NCBI RefSeq assembly: GCF_900205965.1
Contig: NZ_OAOF01000016.1
Location: forward strand, 62,001-126,000
Length of the DNA stretch: 64,000 nucleotides
Direction of reading: 5' to 3'
Source of the DNA: Lacrimispora amygdalina
GTDB taxonomy: Bacteria; Bacillota; Clostridia; Lachnospirales; Lachnospiraceae
Below, in pieces: positions 18,361-27,148 of this stretch (positions within the stretch are counted from its first letter, which is position 1; every line of letters starts with the position of its first letter). The position numbers and the translations under genes are program-made. Below the pieces are notes generated by a model. It did not search any database and was not told where the DNA came from. It was given only the letters and a program-made list of their open reading frames with translations.

Positions 18361-19254
18361 TCAGTTTCCCATCACGTTTTCTGCATTTTCTTTTACCCAA
18401 TCCCTGACAAAGGCAGAAAATACTCTGACTGTTGGGCGGAGCGTTTTACCGGAAGGCACACAAAAATAGATGATGCGGGATACTTCCGGATCCAGAGCTC
18501 TTCTTACATACCCTCCGGATCCGTAAGAATCCAGAACAAGCTTAGGCAGAATACTGATACCGCAGCCTCCGCATACCATGGCTATGACTGCCTGATCGCT
18601 TAAAAATCCGCTATGCTCCATCAGTTTTCCCTTTGCCTGCCGAAGCATCTTTCCCACGGAATAGCTGGTTCCTTCGCTGGGAATCACAAATGTTTCTCCT
18701 CTTAAATGGGTAAGAGTAATTGTTTCACAGGCACAAAGAGGATGCTCCGGAGACAGTATCACATAATAGGGATCTTTTACCAGCGGGGTCTCATTTTCCT
18801 TTCTGCTTGATTCAGCCGTAATCGCGCAGTCAATGACATCTTTGGAAAACCAGTCTTTCATGATTTCATAATTGATCGCATCATTCATGAATAAGTCCAC
18901 CATCGGATATTTTTTTTTGAATGCGGTTATGATCTGAGGCATCCACTTGACAGCAACACTTGTGATTACGCCGATCCGGATCTTTCCATGCTGTATATTA
19001 TCCTCTCCTGCCATCTGTCTGATAAGTTCTTCCTTTTCTGTCAGCTCCTTTGCAGCCGGATAGATTCTTTCTCCCTCTTCTGTCAGGGATACACCGTTTC
19101 TTCCTCTGTAAAGCAGCTTGATACCCAGTTCCTCCTCCATGGAAGAAATCATGTGGCTGGCTGCAGTCTGGGAATAATTCAGCTGGGCCGCAGCTTTTGA
19201 AAGATTTCCTGTTTCCGCCGCTCTCACAAACAGAATATATTTATTCACGTCCAT
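18361..19254 (-). CDS. LysR-family transcriptional regulator
   Basis: A 297-residue regulator. The N-terminal winged helix has LSKAAAQLNYSQTAASHMISSMEEELG. The C-terminal part is a periplasmic-binding-protein-like effector domain with KIRIGVITSVAVKWMPQII and an ALDPEVSRIIYFC segment. Start ATG at 19252-19254 follows AAAGGA. It is divergent from a ketopantoate reductase-like gene, which it probably controls through a dyad in the shared intergenic region. Confidence 0.92.
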   Translation of the reverse strand: MDVNKYILFVRAAETGNLSKAAAQLNYSQTAASHMISSMEEELGIKLLYRGRNGVSLTEEGERIYPAAKELTEKEELIRQMAGEDNIQHGKIRIGVITSVAVKWMPQIITAFKKKYPMVDLFMNDAINYEIMKDWFSKDVIDCAITAESSRKENETPLVKDPYYVILSPEHPLCACETITLTHLRGETFVIPSEGTSYSVGKMLRQAKGKLMEHSGFLSDQAVIAMVCGGCGISILPKLVLDSYGSGGYVRRALDPEVSRIIYFCVPSGKTLRPTVRVFSAFVRDWVKENAENVMGN

Positions 19255-19293
19255 ATGATTTATCCTTTCGTTTTTATCTCTAATTGGATTATA

Positions 19294-19310
19294 CATGAAT
19301 ATCTTTCATG
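19294..19310. promoter_or_regulatory. Putative LysR operator
   Basis: CATGAATATCTTTCATG is a perfect six-base inverted repeat with a five-base spacer, fitting the T-N11-A pattern of LysR sites. A further TTCATGATA half-site occurs at about 19347. It lies between the LysR gene and the divergent reductase. Confidence 0.45.
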
Positions 19311-19391
19311 ATACCATTGAAATTTAATCATTATATTAAGAAAAAAATTCATGATAAAATCAAGAAAATCATACCAATAACGGAGGATATA

Positions 19392-20321
19392 ATGAATATA
19401 GCAATTCTCGGCGCCGGAGCCATGGGCAGTCTGTATGCCAGTTATCTGGTGACCTTTCATTCTGTCACATTGATTGACAGTTTCGCCCCATTAATCGAAC
19501 ATATTAATACTAAGGGACTGGTAAAAGTCGGTCACGACAATACAGAAACATTAATAAAAGCAAAGGCAGTTTTAAGCGGAACCAGGCTTGGGTATCAGGA
19601 TCTGGTGATCGTTTTTGTAAAAGGAATTCATACCTATGAAGCCATGAAAAACAACCAGTCCCTGTTTGGACCGGACACCATTGTCATGACCCTCCAAAAT
19701 GGGGCCGGCAATAACCGGGACATCGCACAGTTTGTTCCCAGAGAACGGATTATTGTTGGCACCAGCAGTCACAATAGTGTCTCCCTTGAATTAGGGAAAT
19801 TTTACCATTCCGGCTGCGGTCCCACCAACATCGGTCCTGATCTTCCCTGTGAAGAATCTCTGCAGGATGTAAATAAGGTGGCACAGGCACTTAAGGAAAG
19901 CGGACTTACGGTAAATATCATAGAAAATATCCAATACGTCCTCTGGCAGAAGCTGGTCATAAACTGCGGCATCAATGCCTTAAGCACTCTGATGCAGTGC
20001 CGGATCGGTGAAATCTATACCAATCCCTGGCTTTGGGATCTATGCAGAAAAATAGTTTACGAATGCGTATTGATTGCAGAAGCAGACGGTACTTATCTGG
20101 ACAGAAAGGAAGCTCTCCTGGCAGTTCAAAAGGTATGTGAAAATGACGCCGACGGATTTGCCAGCATGTATCAGGACAGACAAAAACAGAGGCTGACGGA
20201 AATTGACAGAATTAATGGTGTGGTTGCCAGCCTGGGCGGCAGTTACAGCATCTCCGCCCCCTGCAACAGTATGCTGGTCACTCAGATACATGCCATGGAG
20301 CAGATGTATTCCAATTCTTAA
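19392..20321 (+). CDS. panE: 2-dehydropantoate 2-reductase family protein (ketopantoate reductase)
   Basis: A 309-residue NADPH-dependent reductase. The Rossmann motif MNIAILGAGAMGSLYASYL is at the N-terminus. The middle section has VIVFVKGIHTYEAM and TLQNGAGN, and the C-terminal helical domain has the catalytic lysine context VLWQKLVINCGINAL. The classical role is reducing ketopantoate to pantoate for CoA synthesis. Many paralogues of this fold act on other 2-keto acids, and its pairing with a LysR gene rather than panB/panC makes that possible. Start at 19392 follows GGAGG. Confidence 0.78.
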   Translation: MNIAILGAGAMGSLYASYLVTFHSVTLIDSFAPLIEHINTKGLVKVGHDNTETLIKAKAVLSGTRLGYQDLVIVFVKGIHTYEAMKNNQSLFGPDTIVMTLQNGAGNNRDIAQFVPRERIIVGTSSHNSVSLELGKFYHSGCGPTNIGPDLPCEESLQDVNKVAQALKESGLTVNIIENIQYVLWQKLVINCGINALSTLMQCRIGEIYTNPWLWDLCRKIVYECVLIAEADGTYLDRKEALLAVQKVCENDADGFASMYQDRQKQRLTEIDRINGVVASLGGSYSISAPCNSMLVTQIHAMEQMYSNS

Positions 20322-20331
20322 ACCTTCCATT

Positions 20332-20362
20332 ATAGCACCAGACTTTCCCTCTGTGTTATACT
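20332..20362 (+). promoter_or_regulatory. MerR-type promoter of the merR gene
   Basis: ATAGCA and TATACT are separated by 19 bp, the lengthened spacer typical of MerR-controlled promoters. The spacer CCAGACTTTCCCTCTGTGT is an imperfect version of the dyad found upstream of the ABC transporter. Confidence 0.5.
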
Positions 20363-20389
20363 ATTTGCAGAATGGAGGCTCTGGTGGTT

Positions 20390-21151
20390 ATGAATACATA
20401 TAGAACAACAGAAATTGCAAATAAGACAGGAATTCACCCCAACACAGTACGGCTTTATGAGAAGTTGAATCTGATTACAAAACCAGAGCGCCTGCCCAAT
20501 GGATACCGCGTTTATACAGACCTGCATCTGGAACAGATCCGATTTGTAAGAATGGCATTAAAAGCGGAAATACTGCAGAATGGTCTTAGAAAACAGGTAA
20601 TTGCCATTATAAAGGAAGCGGCATCTCTGGAATTTGACAGCGCACTGCTTATGACCAGGAATTATTTACAGCAGATTCATAATGAACAGAAACGTTCAGA
20701 AGAAGCTATAGAGATAACGAAAAAACTGTTATCCGGGAAACAGGAGAAACAGGAAAATAAAGTTTATACAAGAAAAGAGACAGCGGATTATTTAAATATC
20801 TCCATGGACTCCCTAAGAAACTGGGAAATGAATGGACTTCTCAAAGTTAAACGGCGGCGTAACGGCTACCGAATTTATACCGGAGAAGATATTGTCCGTT
20901 TAAAGATCATACGATCACTGCGTTGTGCAAACTACTCGCTTTCAGCGATTCTCCGAATGCTTGATGCGCTGTCTAAAAGTCCTAAGACCGATATACGGCA
21001 GGTTATTAATACTCCGGCAGAGACCGAAGATATTATTTCTGTGTGCGATCATCTGCTTACCGCACTTTCAGAAGCAGAGACACTTGCAAAAGCTATGGAA
21101 GTCCAGCTGAAAAAAACGAAAAAACTTCTTTCTTCCAACCCTACATTTTAA
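20390..21151 (+). CDS. MerR-family regulator with two tandem HTH domains
   Basis: A 253-residue protein. The first MerR-type winged helix (residues 1-70) has TTEIANKTGIHPNTVRLYEK followed by PNGYRVYTDLHLEQIRFVRM. A second copy (about 118-190) has TADYLNISMDSLRNWEMNGL and NGYRIYTGEDIVRLKIIRSL. Two HTH domains in one chain are unusual; most MerR proteins dimerise through a coiled coil to bring two HTHs together. I chose the ATG at 20390 because the predicted transcription start, near 20369, would leave the earlier ATG at 20372 without a leader. It is followed by an ABC exporter. Confidence 0.85.
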   Translation: MNTYRTTEIANKTGIHPNTVRLYEKLNLITKPERLPNGYRVYTDLHLEQIRFVRMALKAEILQNGLRKQVIAIIKEAASLEFDSALLMTRNYLQQIHNEQKRSEEAIEITKKLLSGKQEKQENKVYTRKETADYLNISMDSLRNWEMNGLLKVKRRRNGYRIYTGEDIVRLKIIRSLRCANYSLSAILRMLDALSKSPKTDIRQVINTPAETEDIISVCDHLLTALSEAETLAKAMEVQLKKTKKLLSSNPTF

Positions 21152-21178
21152 CACCAGACTTTGTTCTGGTGTTATTCT
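21148..21178 (+). promoter_or_regulatory. MerR-type promoter and operator of the ABC exporter
   Basis: TTAACA at 21148-21153 and TATTCT at 21173-21178 are separated by 19 bp. The spacer contains the perfect dyad ACCAGA / TCTGGT, as expected for a MerR operator that twists the promoter. The same hairpin could instead be read as a weak terminator of the merR gene. Confidence 0.55.
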
Positions 21179-21206
21179 CTTTTTATCAGAAAAAGGAGGA
21201 AAAAAA

Positions 21207-21938
21207 ATGGAATTCGTAATTAAAGCCGAAAAACTGACAAAATCATATGGCAGTTTAATTGCACTCGACCAGTTTGACTTGTCTGTTGGAAGGGGGGAGA
21301 TCTGGGGTCTGCTGGGAGCCAATGGCGCAGGAAAAAGTACAGCAGTAGAGTGCATTATCGGAACCAGAAAAGCAGACTATGGAACTACAGCAATTCTTGG
21401 AATGGATCCGCAAAAAGACCGTAAAAAAGTATTTGAACGGGTGGGTGTCCAGTTTCAGGAAAACAGTTACCAGGATAAAATCCGGGTATCAGAACTATGT
21501 GAGACAACCGTCTCCCTATACAAAAATCCCAAGGACCCAAAGCTTTTGCTGCACCAGTTCGGACTTTCTGACAAGCTTAACGCAATGGTAAGCGAATTGT
21601 CCGGCGGACAGAAACAGCGCCTGTTTCTGGTACTTGCTTTGATCCCAGGACCGGAAGTTATCTTTTTAGATGAGCTGACCACAGGGCTGGATGTCCGGGC
21701 GCGGCGTGATGTATGGAACCGGATTCTGGACCTGAAAGAAAACGGACTGACGGTGGTTCTTACTTCACATTTCATGGACGAGGTTGAAATGCTGTGTGAT
21801 AAAATTATGATTTTAAAAAATGGAATAACAGTATTTCGCGGTACAGTACCAGAAGCGATTTCAGACAGTCCCTGCACCAAACTGGAGGATGCATATTTCT
21901 ATTTTACAGAGGGGAGGTCCCATAATGAAAACGTTTAG
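21207..21938 (+). CDS. ABC transporter ATP-binding protein
   Basis: A 243-residue ATPase of the drug or lipid exporter type (DRA family-like). It shows Walker A LLGANGAGKSTAVE, Q-loop VQFQENSY, signature ELSGGQKQR, Walker B VIFLDELTTGLD and the H-loop VVLTSHFMDEVE. It powers the ABC-2 permease encoded just downstream, overlapping by 14 bases. The upstream MerR gene and a MerR-type promoter suggest induction by a compound, as in multidrug exporters. Substrate unknown. Start ATG follows AAAAAGGAGG. Confidence 0.93.
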   Translation: MEFVIKAEKLTKSYGSLIALDQFDLSVGRGEIWGLLGANGAGKSTAVECIIGTRKADYGTTAILGMDPQKDRKKVFERVGVQFQENSYQDKIRVSELCETTVSLYKNPKDPKLLLHQFGLSDKLNAMVSELSGGQKQRLFLVLALIPGPEVIFLDELTTGLDVRARRDVWNRILDLKENGLTVVLTSHFMDEVEMLCDKIMILKNGITVFRGTVPEAISDSPCTKLEDAYFYFTEGRSHNENV

Positions 21939-22668
21939 AACAATATTGAAAACAGAGTGTAAATTGTCACTACGGGGAATGGATATGTTTATTTTCGCAA
22001 TATTTATGCCTGTTACAATTTTTATTCTTTTGGGAATTATATATAAAGATAATCCAGCTTTTGACGGTGCCGGCTACACATTTATGGACCAGTCTTTCGG
22101 TGCAGTATCAACCATTGCAATCTGCGCAGGGGGCGTTATGGGCCTTCCTCTTGTGGTATCTGATTACCGGAAAAAGCATATATTAAAACGTTTTCAGGTT
22201 ACACCTGCAAGCCCGATACTGATACTCGCGGTACAACTCACCATTTATGCCTTGTATTCCTTTGCTTCCCTCATTCTGGTCTACAGTGTGGGAGTAATTT
22301 TTTTCGGTCTTCATTTAAAGGGTTCCCTTCTGATTTACTTAGCCACATATTTGCTGGTGATGATATCCATGTTTAGTATCGGACTTTTGGTGGGAGGGAT
22401 TGCTCCAGACATAAAAGCAGCCGGCGCTGCCGCCAGCATTCTCTATTTCCCCATGATTATTTTTTCAGGTGCTCCCCTTCCCTATGAAATTATGCCAGTT
22501 GTACTTCAAAAATTCTCTGATTTCATGCCACTTACCCAGGGGATAAAACTACTGAAAGCTGCAGCATTGGGATCTCCTGCCAAAGAATTATTCCTTCCTG
22601 TTTTATTCATGGGCGCAACAGCATTTTTATGCATTGCCCTCACCCTCCGTTTTTTTCGGTGGGAATAG
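21925..22668 (+). CDS. ABC-2 type transporter permease
   Basis: A 247-residue membrane protein with about six hydrophobic segments, as in ABC-2 exporters. The C-terminal half has the typical sequence AASILYFPMIIFSGAPLPYE, corresponding to the conserved segment before the last helices. I chose the internal ATG at 21925, which has GGGGAGG upstream and overlaps the ATPase gene by 14 bases (translational coupling). It acts with that ATPase as one exporter. Confidence 0.9.
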   Translation: MKTFRTILKTECKLSLRGMDMFIFAIFMPVTIFILLGIIYKDNPAFDGAGYTFMDQSFGAVSTIAICAGGVMGLPLVVSDYRKKHILKRFQVTPASPILILAVQLTIYALYSFASLILVYSVGVIFFGLHLKGSLLIYLATYLLVMISMFSIGLLVGGIAPDIKAAGAAASILYFPMIIFSGAPLPYEIMPVVLQKFSDFMPLTQGIKLLKAAALGSPAKELFLPVLFMGATAFLCIALTLRFFRWE

Positions 22669-22746
22669 GCGGCTGTTTTAATTGACAACTGAACCGTTCT
22701 ATGCCATAGTTAAACCATCAGAATTATTCTGCTATGGAGAACGCTC

Positions 22747-23286
22747 ATGAAAAACATTCCCAACTATATTACCGTAACCCGCCTTGCTCTGTCTGTACTT
22801 TTGTATTTTATTACGGACAACTGGACACTTTTTCTTATCATCTATTTCATCTGCGGCGCAAGCGATATTCTTGACGGCTTCCTTGCAAGAATGTTTCATC
22901 TACAGACAAAAACAGGAGCCAGGCTGGACAGCCTGGCCGACTTTATATTTTTCTTTTCCGCTTTTTTCAGAATGCTGCTCTCTTACGGACTGACCATATC
23001 ATCTCCGGTTATCTGGGGAACCATTCTGGTTGCACTGATCCGCTTTTTCAATCTGTATATTACAAGGAGAAAATTCGGGCTGCCCGGTATCCTTCACACG
23101 ATAGGTAATAAGCTTTCCGGAATCATCTTCTTTCTTGCATGTCCGGCAGCTGTGATGATGGGTGATCTGTCTCTTTGGGTCGTTTTCATTCCTTTCATTT
23201 CCTCTTTAGAAGAAACCTTCATTCTGCTTCGGTCAGACTTTTATGATCCTGATATTAAGAGCTTCTATCATATATTGAAAAAATAA
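22747..23286 (+). CDS. CDP-alcohol phosphatidyltransferase
   Basis: A 179-residue integral membrane enzyme. The family catalytic motif D-x2-D-G-x2-A-R-x8-G-x3-D-x3-D is present in SDILDGFLAR and GARLDSLAD (about residues 39-62). Five to six hydrophobic helices follow. It is PgsA-like and transfers a phosphatidyl group from CDP-diacylglycerol to an alcohol; glycerol phosphate is the likeliest acceptor, but the sequence does not prove it. Convergent with tdk, with ten bases between the stops. Confidence 0.85.
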   Translation: MKNIPNYITVTRLALSVLLYFITDNWTLFLIIYFICGASDILDGFLARMFHLQTKTGARLDSLADFIFFFSAFFRMLLSYGLTISSPVIWGTILVALIRFFNLYITRRKFGLPGILHTIGNKLSGIIFFLACPAAVMMGDLSLWVVFIPFISSLEETFILLRSDFYDPDIKSFYHILKK

Positions 23287-23296
23287 ATGTTTAATC

Positions 23297-23860
23297 CTAC
23301 CTGATCTTTCCTTCATTATAATGTTTCCGGCAAAGGGATACATATTTTTCATTTGCTCCCATTAGAATCTGTTCTCCGTTTCTTACAATCGTTCCGTTTT
23401 CATCTAGCCTTGCATTCATTCCTGCACGGCTGCCGCACCAGCAGACTGTTTTTAATTCCGTGATTTCATCTGCCAGTTCCATCAGGCGTTTGGAACCCGG
23501 AAAAAGATGAGAAGTAAAGTCCGTCCGCAAGCCGTAACAAAAAACCGGAATCTCGTACTGGTCCACAATATAAGCCAGTTTATCTATATCTGATTCAGCA
23601 AGAAACTGTGCTTCATCTACAATTATAACATCGGATTTCTTCAGTTCTTCCGGATCATAGTTCTGTAATTCAGACCATACAATGCAATCAGCCTCCAGGC
23701 CAATCCTTGATCTTATTTTGTTAATCCCATCTCTGGTTTCAATATCCGGCTTTACCAGCAAAACCTGTTTTCCCTTTTCTATAAAGTTATATCTGGTCAT
23801 CAGTGCATTTGCTGTCTTAGAACTGCCCATGGCCCCATATCTAAAATATAATTTAGCCAT
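23297..23860 (-). CDS. tdk: Thymidine kinase
   Basis: A 187-residue type II thymidine kinase of the pyrimidine salvage pathway. The P-loop is GAMGSSKTANAL (residues 9-20), the Walker-B-like DEAQFL and the lid region with YGLRTDFTSHLFPGS are present, and the zinc-site cysteines include CWCGS and CRKHY. It phosphorylates thymidine to dTMP. It is a single gene here, separate from other nucleotide genes in the window. Confidence 0.96.
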   Translation of the reverse strand: MAKLYFRYGAMGSSKTANALMTRYNFIEKGKQVLLVKPDIETRDGINKIRSRIGLEADCIVWSELQNYDPEELKKSDVIIVDEAQFLAESDIDKLAYIVDQYEIPVFCYGLRTDFTSHLFPGSKRLMELADEITELKTVCWCGSRAGMNARLDENGTIVRNGEQILMGANEKYVSLCRKHYNEGKIR

Positions 23861-23950
23861 TCCTGTCTCCTTTGTCTTCTATCGTTCGCGTTGAATCCGC
23901 CAGTTGAATTTTACCACAGACATGGTTGGAAGTCCATATAGAAAGAGTCT

Positions 23951-25351
23951 TTATTCGGCTTCCTGATAGCAGATAACCGGAACACCGGCTTCTATATTTT
24001 TATAAATTATTTCTGCAAGATAATACGGCGCATTCACGCAGCCGTGGGTACCGTTTTTCTTATAAATTTCACCCCCGAATGCATGCCTCCACCTCGCATC
24101 ATGGATTCCAATATTCCCATAAAACGGCATCCAGTAACGGACACCTGCTTCGTAACCCGGTCCGGTTAAAACTGCTCCTTCCTGCTTGTAGTTAAGCATA
24201 TATGCTCCGGTTACTGTAGCGTTGCCTGTGTTTGGATTGCCGGTGACCACCGGCCCCTGTACAACCAGCCTGCTATCTTTGTAAAACCACAGATGCTGTC
24301 TGGTTATATTTATCTCCACATAGGTCTTCCCAATCTCATTTCCCGCTCTTGATACTGCTTTTTGTATATAAACAGGTTCTCTCATAAGGATCCGCCCTGT
24401 AATAATATTGTCAGTCAGCGCTTCTGTTTCGCCTTCCTGATCAATCTTCCAGCCATAGATTCCACCCTCAATCTGTACCTGAGTGCCAGAAGAGGTTATA
24501 AAATCCCTTTTTATTCCTACTGTATTATATTTTCCCCCTAATTCCTTCACATAGGTCCGGACGCCACCTTTGTCTATAACCGCATCCAGATTTTTGTCCA
24601 CTGTAATCCAGTTCTGTATCACATTCCCATCCACCACCTCTCTCTTACTGCCAAACAGATAGATGATATGGCTTGAAACGTACTTGTTCAAATGTCTGAG
24701 CGTTTGGAACGTTTTAGGAGAATTCATGGTATAGACCGGATTTTCGTAGCAGTCATAAACTTCCAGATCAACTCTTGTTTTCCCTCTTAACAGACAGTCT
24801 GCAACTGCTGTTTCCAGCTTTTCTTTCTTTATATGATTACCATATACCTCCTTCACCAGCTGATAGTGACCGTTCAAATAGATATATGATACATTTTCAG
24901 GCTCTATTCGCGTTTGTTTAAAACAGTCCAGGCTGTTTATGGCTTCTTTCAGTCTGTTCTCATCATAGGAGAACAGGTCCGCTGCATACAATTCCTGCTT
25001 TTTAAACAGGGATGATAACCAATGAAGGGCGTTCTGCTCATACAACGCTTTCTTTATATACGTTCTGTTTTTATATGTAAGCCCAGCCTGCTGACCGGTA
25101 ATTTTCTCAGACTTATCACTCCGTTCTACCAGGAGAAGCTTATAATGATCCACATAGGTGCTTATGTCCTGGTCCGCTTCTTTTGCACTTTTCAGCGAAA
25201 GATCTGCTCCATTAATAGTTGTATGGAAAAAGAAATGACTGGTAAAATAAAAAGAGATCAGTAAATAAACCAGCAGCACAGCTGCTGCTGCAATACCAAA
25301 GAGCTCTACTGCTTCTCTCTTTGCGCAGGCACTCATTTTTTCATACCTCAT
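23951..25351 (-). CDS. L,D-transpeptidase (YkuD) with peptidoglycan-binding region
   Basis: A 466-residue cell wall enzyme. A single N-terminal membrane anchor (about residues 15-37) is followed by a long extracytoplasmic region similar to the peptidoglycan-binding domain found before YkuD in Clostridia. The C-terminal YkuD domain has IHDARWRHAFGGEIY and the catalytic Cys in GTHGCVNAPYY. Such enzymes form 3-3 crosslinks or attach proteins to peptidoglycan. Single gene, no operon partner. Confidence 0.93.
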   Translation of the reverse strand: MRYEKMSACAKREAVELFGIAAAAVLLVYLLISFYFTSHFFFHTTINGADLSLKSAKEADQDISTYVDHYKLLLVERSDKSEKITGQQAGLTYKNRTYIKKALYEQNALHWLSSLFKKQELYAADLFSYDENRLKEAINSLDCFKQTRIEPENVSYIYLNGHYQLVKEVYGNHIKKEKLETAVADCLLRGKTRVDLEVYDCYENPVYTMNSPKTFQTLRHLNKYVSSHIIYLFGSKREVVDGNVIQNWITVDKNLDAVIDKGGVRTYVKELGGKYNTVGIKRDFITSSGTQVQIEGGIYGWKIDQEGETEALTDNIITGRILMREPVYIQKAVSRAGNEIGKTYVEINITRQHLWFYKDSRLVVQGPVVTGNPNTGNATVTGAYMLNYKQEGAVLTGPGYEAGVRYWMPFYGNIGIHDARWRHAFGGEIYKKNGTHGCVNAPYYLAEIIYKNIEAGVPVICYQEAE

Positions 25352-25451
25352 GACAACTCAGCCTCACTTTTCCTATGCACCCGGTTCATATAATTTTATG
25401 TTTTAAAAGTTATATTTAATACTGGGCGTATGGAAACAGGCAGCAATGATG

Positions 25452-25480
25452 ATTTTAAAATACGGACTCAGAAGAGTCCG
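25452..25480 (-). terminator. Terminator after pstB
   Basis: Seven-base stem CGGACTC / GAGTCCG with a four-base loop, followed on the minus strand by TATTTT. It lies just beyond the ancestral pstB stop codon. Confidence 0.8.
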
Positions 25481-25484
25481 CATA

Positions 25485-26249
25485 CTATCCGAAATGCCCT
25501 GTAATATATTGTTCCGTTTCATGGTTAACCGGAGAAGAAAACAATTGGCTGGTTTCATTGTATTCGATCAAATTCCCTAAGAGAAAAAATGCCGTCTTGT
25601 CTGAAATGCGGCTAGCCTACTGCATGTTATGAGTCACAATTACGATGGTATATCTCTCTTTTAAATTGACAATCAATTCCTCTAACTTCATTGTGGATAT
25701 GGGATCCAGCGCGGAGGTTGGTTCATCCATAAGTATCACCTCCGGCTCTACTGCCAGAACACGGGCAATGCATAAACGCTGCTGCTGCCCTCCCGAAAGT
25801 CCCAGTGCACTTTTATGAAGCCGGTCTTTCACTTCATCCCAGACAGCCGCCTGTTTCAGGCTGTTTTCAACAATCTCATCCAGTTTGCATTTCTGATTGA
25901 TTCCATTGATACGAGGTCCGTAAGCCACGTTTTCATAAACGCTTTTTCGAAATGGATTGGGCTGCTGGAATACCATTCCCACTTTTTTACGAAGTGCAAT
26001 GGCATCCATGTCACGATAAATATTGACTCCGGATAAAACAACCTCCCCCTCTACATGTACATCAGGCTCCAGCTCATTCATACGGTTTAACGTTTTTAGA
26101 AAGGTTGACTTTCCGCAGCCGGACGGTCCGATCAGTACAGTAATTTCGTGTTCCTCAATTTCCATACTGATCTGTTTGAGCGCCTGGAAATTTCCATAAA
26201 ATAAATTCAGCTGCTTTATGGAAAATTTGGGCTTACGATCTAAATTCAT
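25485..26249 (-). pseudogene. pstB: pstB, phosphate ABC transporter ATPase, interrupted by an in-frame amber codon
   Basis: Codons 1-210 encode a normal PstB: Walker A GPSGCGKST, Q-loop, signature LSGGQQQR, Walker B VILMDEPTSALD and H-loop THNMQ. Codon 211 is TAG at 25617-25619. Reading on in the same frame gives ASRISDKTAFFLLGNLIEYN and a normal ending YITGHFG before the stop at 25485. Family members usually have Gln here, so a single CAG-to-TAG change explains it. The product lacks the last 43 residues, though the motor motifs are retained; partial function cannot be excluded. Last gene of the pst operon. Confidence 0.88.
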
Positions 26250-27148
26250 TCTTTTGATCCTCCGGATTTTCTTTTGATTCGTTCCGACATAATTCTGGCG
26301 GTCAAGCTGAATCTAAGAACCAGTATCACCAGGATCGCAGATGAAAAATTCGCGATTTCAGTGGCGTGAGGATTTAAACTTCCTTCCGTACGCATGACCC
26401 AGATATGAAGCGCAAGTGTCTCTCCAGGGCGAAACGGGTTAAGTGCACAGGTTGGTGACGTAAGATTCCAGTTTGACCAATTAATATTCGTACTTTGTCC
26501 TGCTGTATACAAAAGTGCTGCTGCTTCCCCGAACCCGCGGCCTGCAGCCAGTATGACTCCCGTAATAATACGGGGAAGACAGGCGGGAAGAAGCACCTTA
26601 AAAATCGTCTGCCACTGGGTTGCCCCCAGAACATAGCTTCCATTTTTATATCCGATTGGAAGATTGCGTATGGCATCTTCTGTAGTTGTTGTTATTAACG
26701 GCAGACTTAAAATAGAAACAGCCAGAGCACCGGCCATAAGATTCCATTTCGCTCCAGTCATCAGAATAAATACGAGATATCCAAACAATCCGACTACAAT
26801 GGATGGCAAAGAGGAAAGAGATTCAATACTTACCCTGAGGAAAGAAAGCATTTTTCCTTCTTTCGCATATTCTGCCATATAGATTCCTGCTGCCACTCCA
26901 ATGGGAACACTGATAAGAAGAGATAAAAAAACAAGGTAGATGGTATTAAACAACTGATTTCCCACACCTTCTCATCCAAATGACAGAAGTTTGGGATAGA
27001 ATCCAATGAGACCACTAAAGATTATGGCACCTGCCAAAAACAGAAGAAATAATAATATAAAGCCACCAACGACATAGAATAAGATGGTCATTCCTTTGTC
27101 TATAGTTTTTGATTTTTTGATGCGTAGTTCTATGGTATCAGACTTCAC
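26246..27148 (-). pseudogene. pstA: pstA, phosphate ABC transporter permease, interrupted by an in-frame opal codon
   Basis: The frame starts at GTG 27146-27148 (after GGGGAG) and overlaps the pstC end. Codon 59 is TGA (26972-26974), between LLSFG and EGVGNQLFNTIYL. The rest, including the EAA-like loop ATQWQTIFKVLLPACLPRI and five hydrophobic segments, is intact to the stop at 26246. A product restarted at the GTG at 26965 would lack the first membrane helix, and no well-spaced ribosome site precedes it. Stop overlaps the pstB start by four bases. Confidence 0.87.

Noticed and set aside
21150..21178. Rho-independent terminator after the merR gene
   Set aside because: The stem is short and the T-run is interrupted, whereas the dyad fits a 19-bp MerR-type spacer better. 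A minor terminator role remains possible.
26246..26965. A shorter pstA starting at the GTG at 26965 as the real gene
   Set aside because: The upstream 58 codons encode the expected first part of PstA in the same frame, so the short version is a product of the stop codon, not the natural start.
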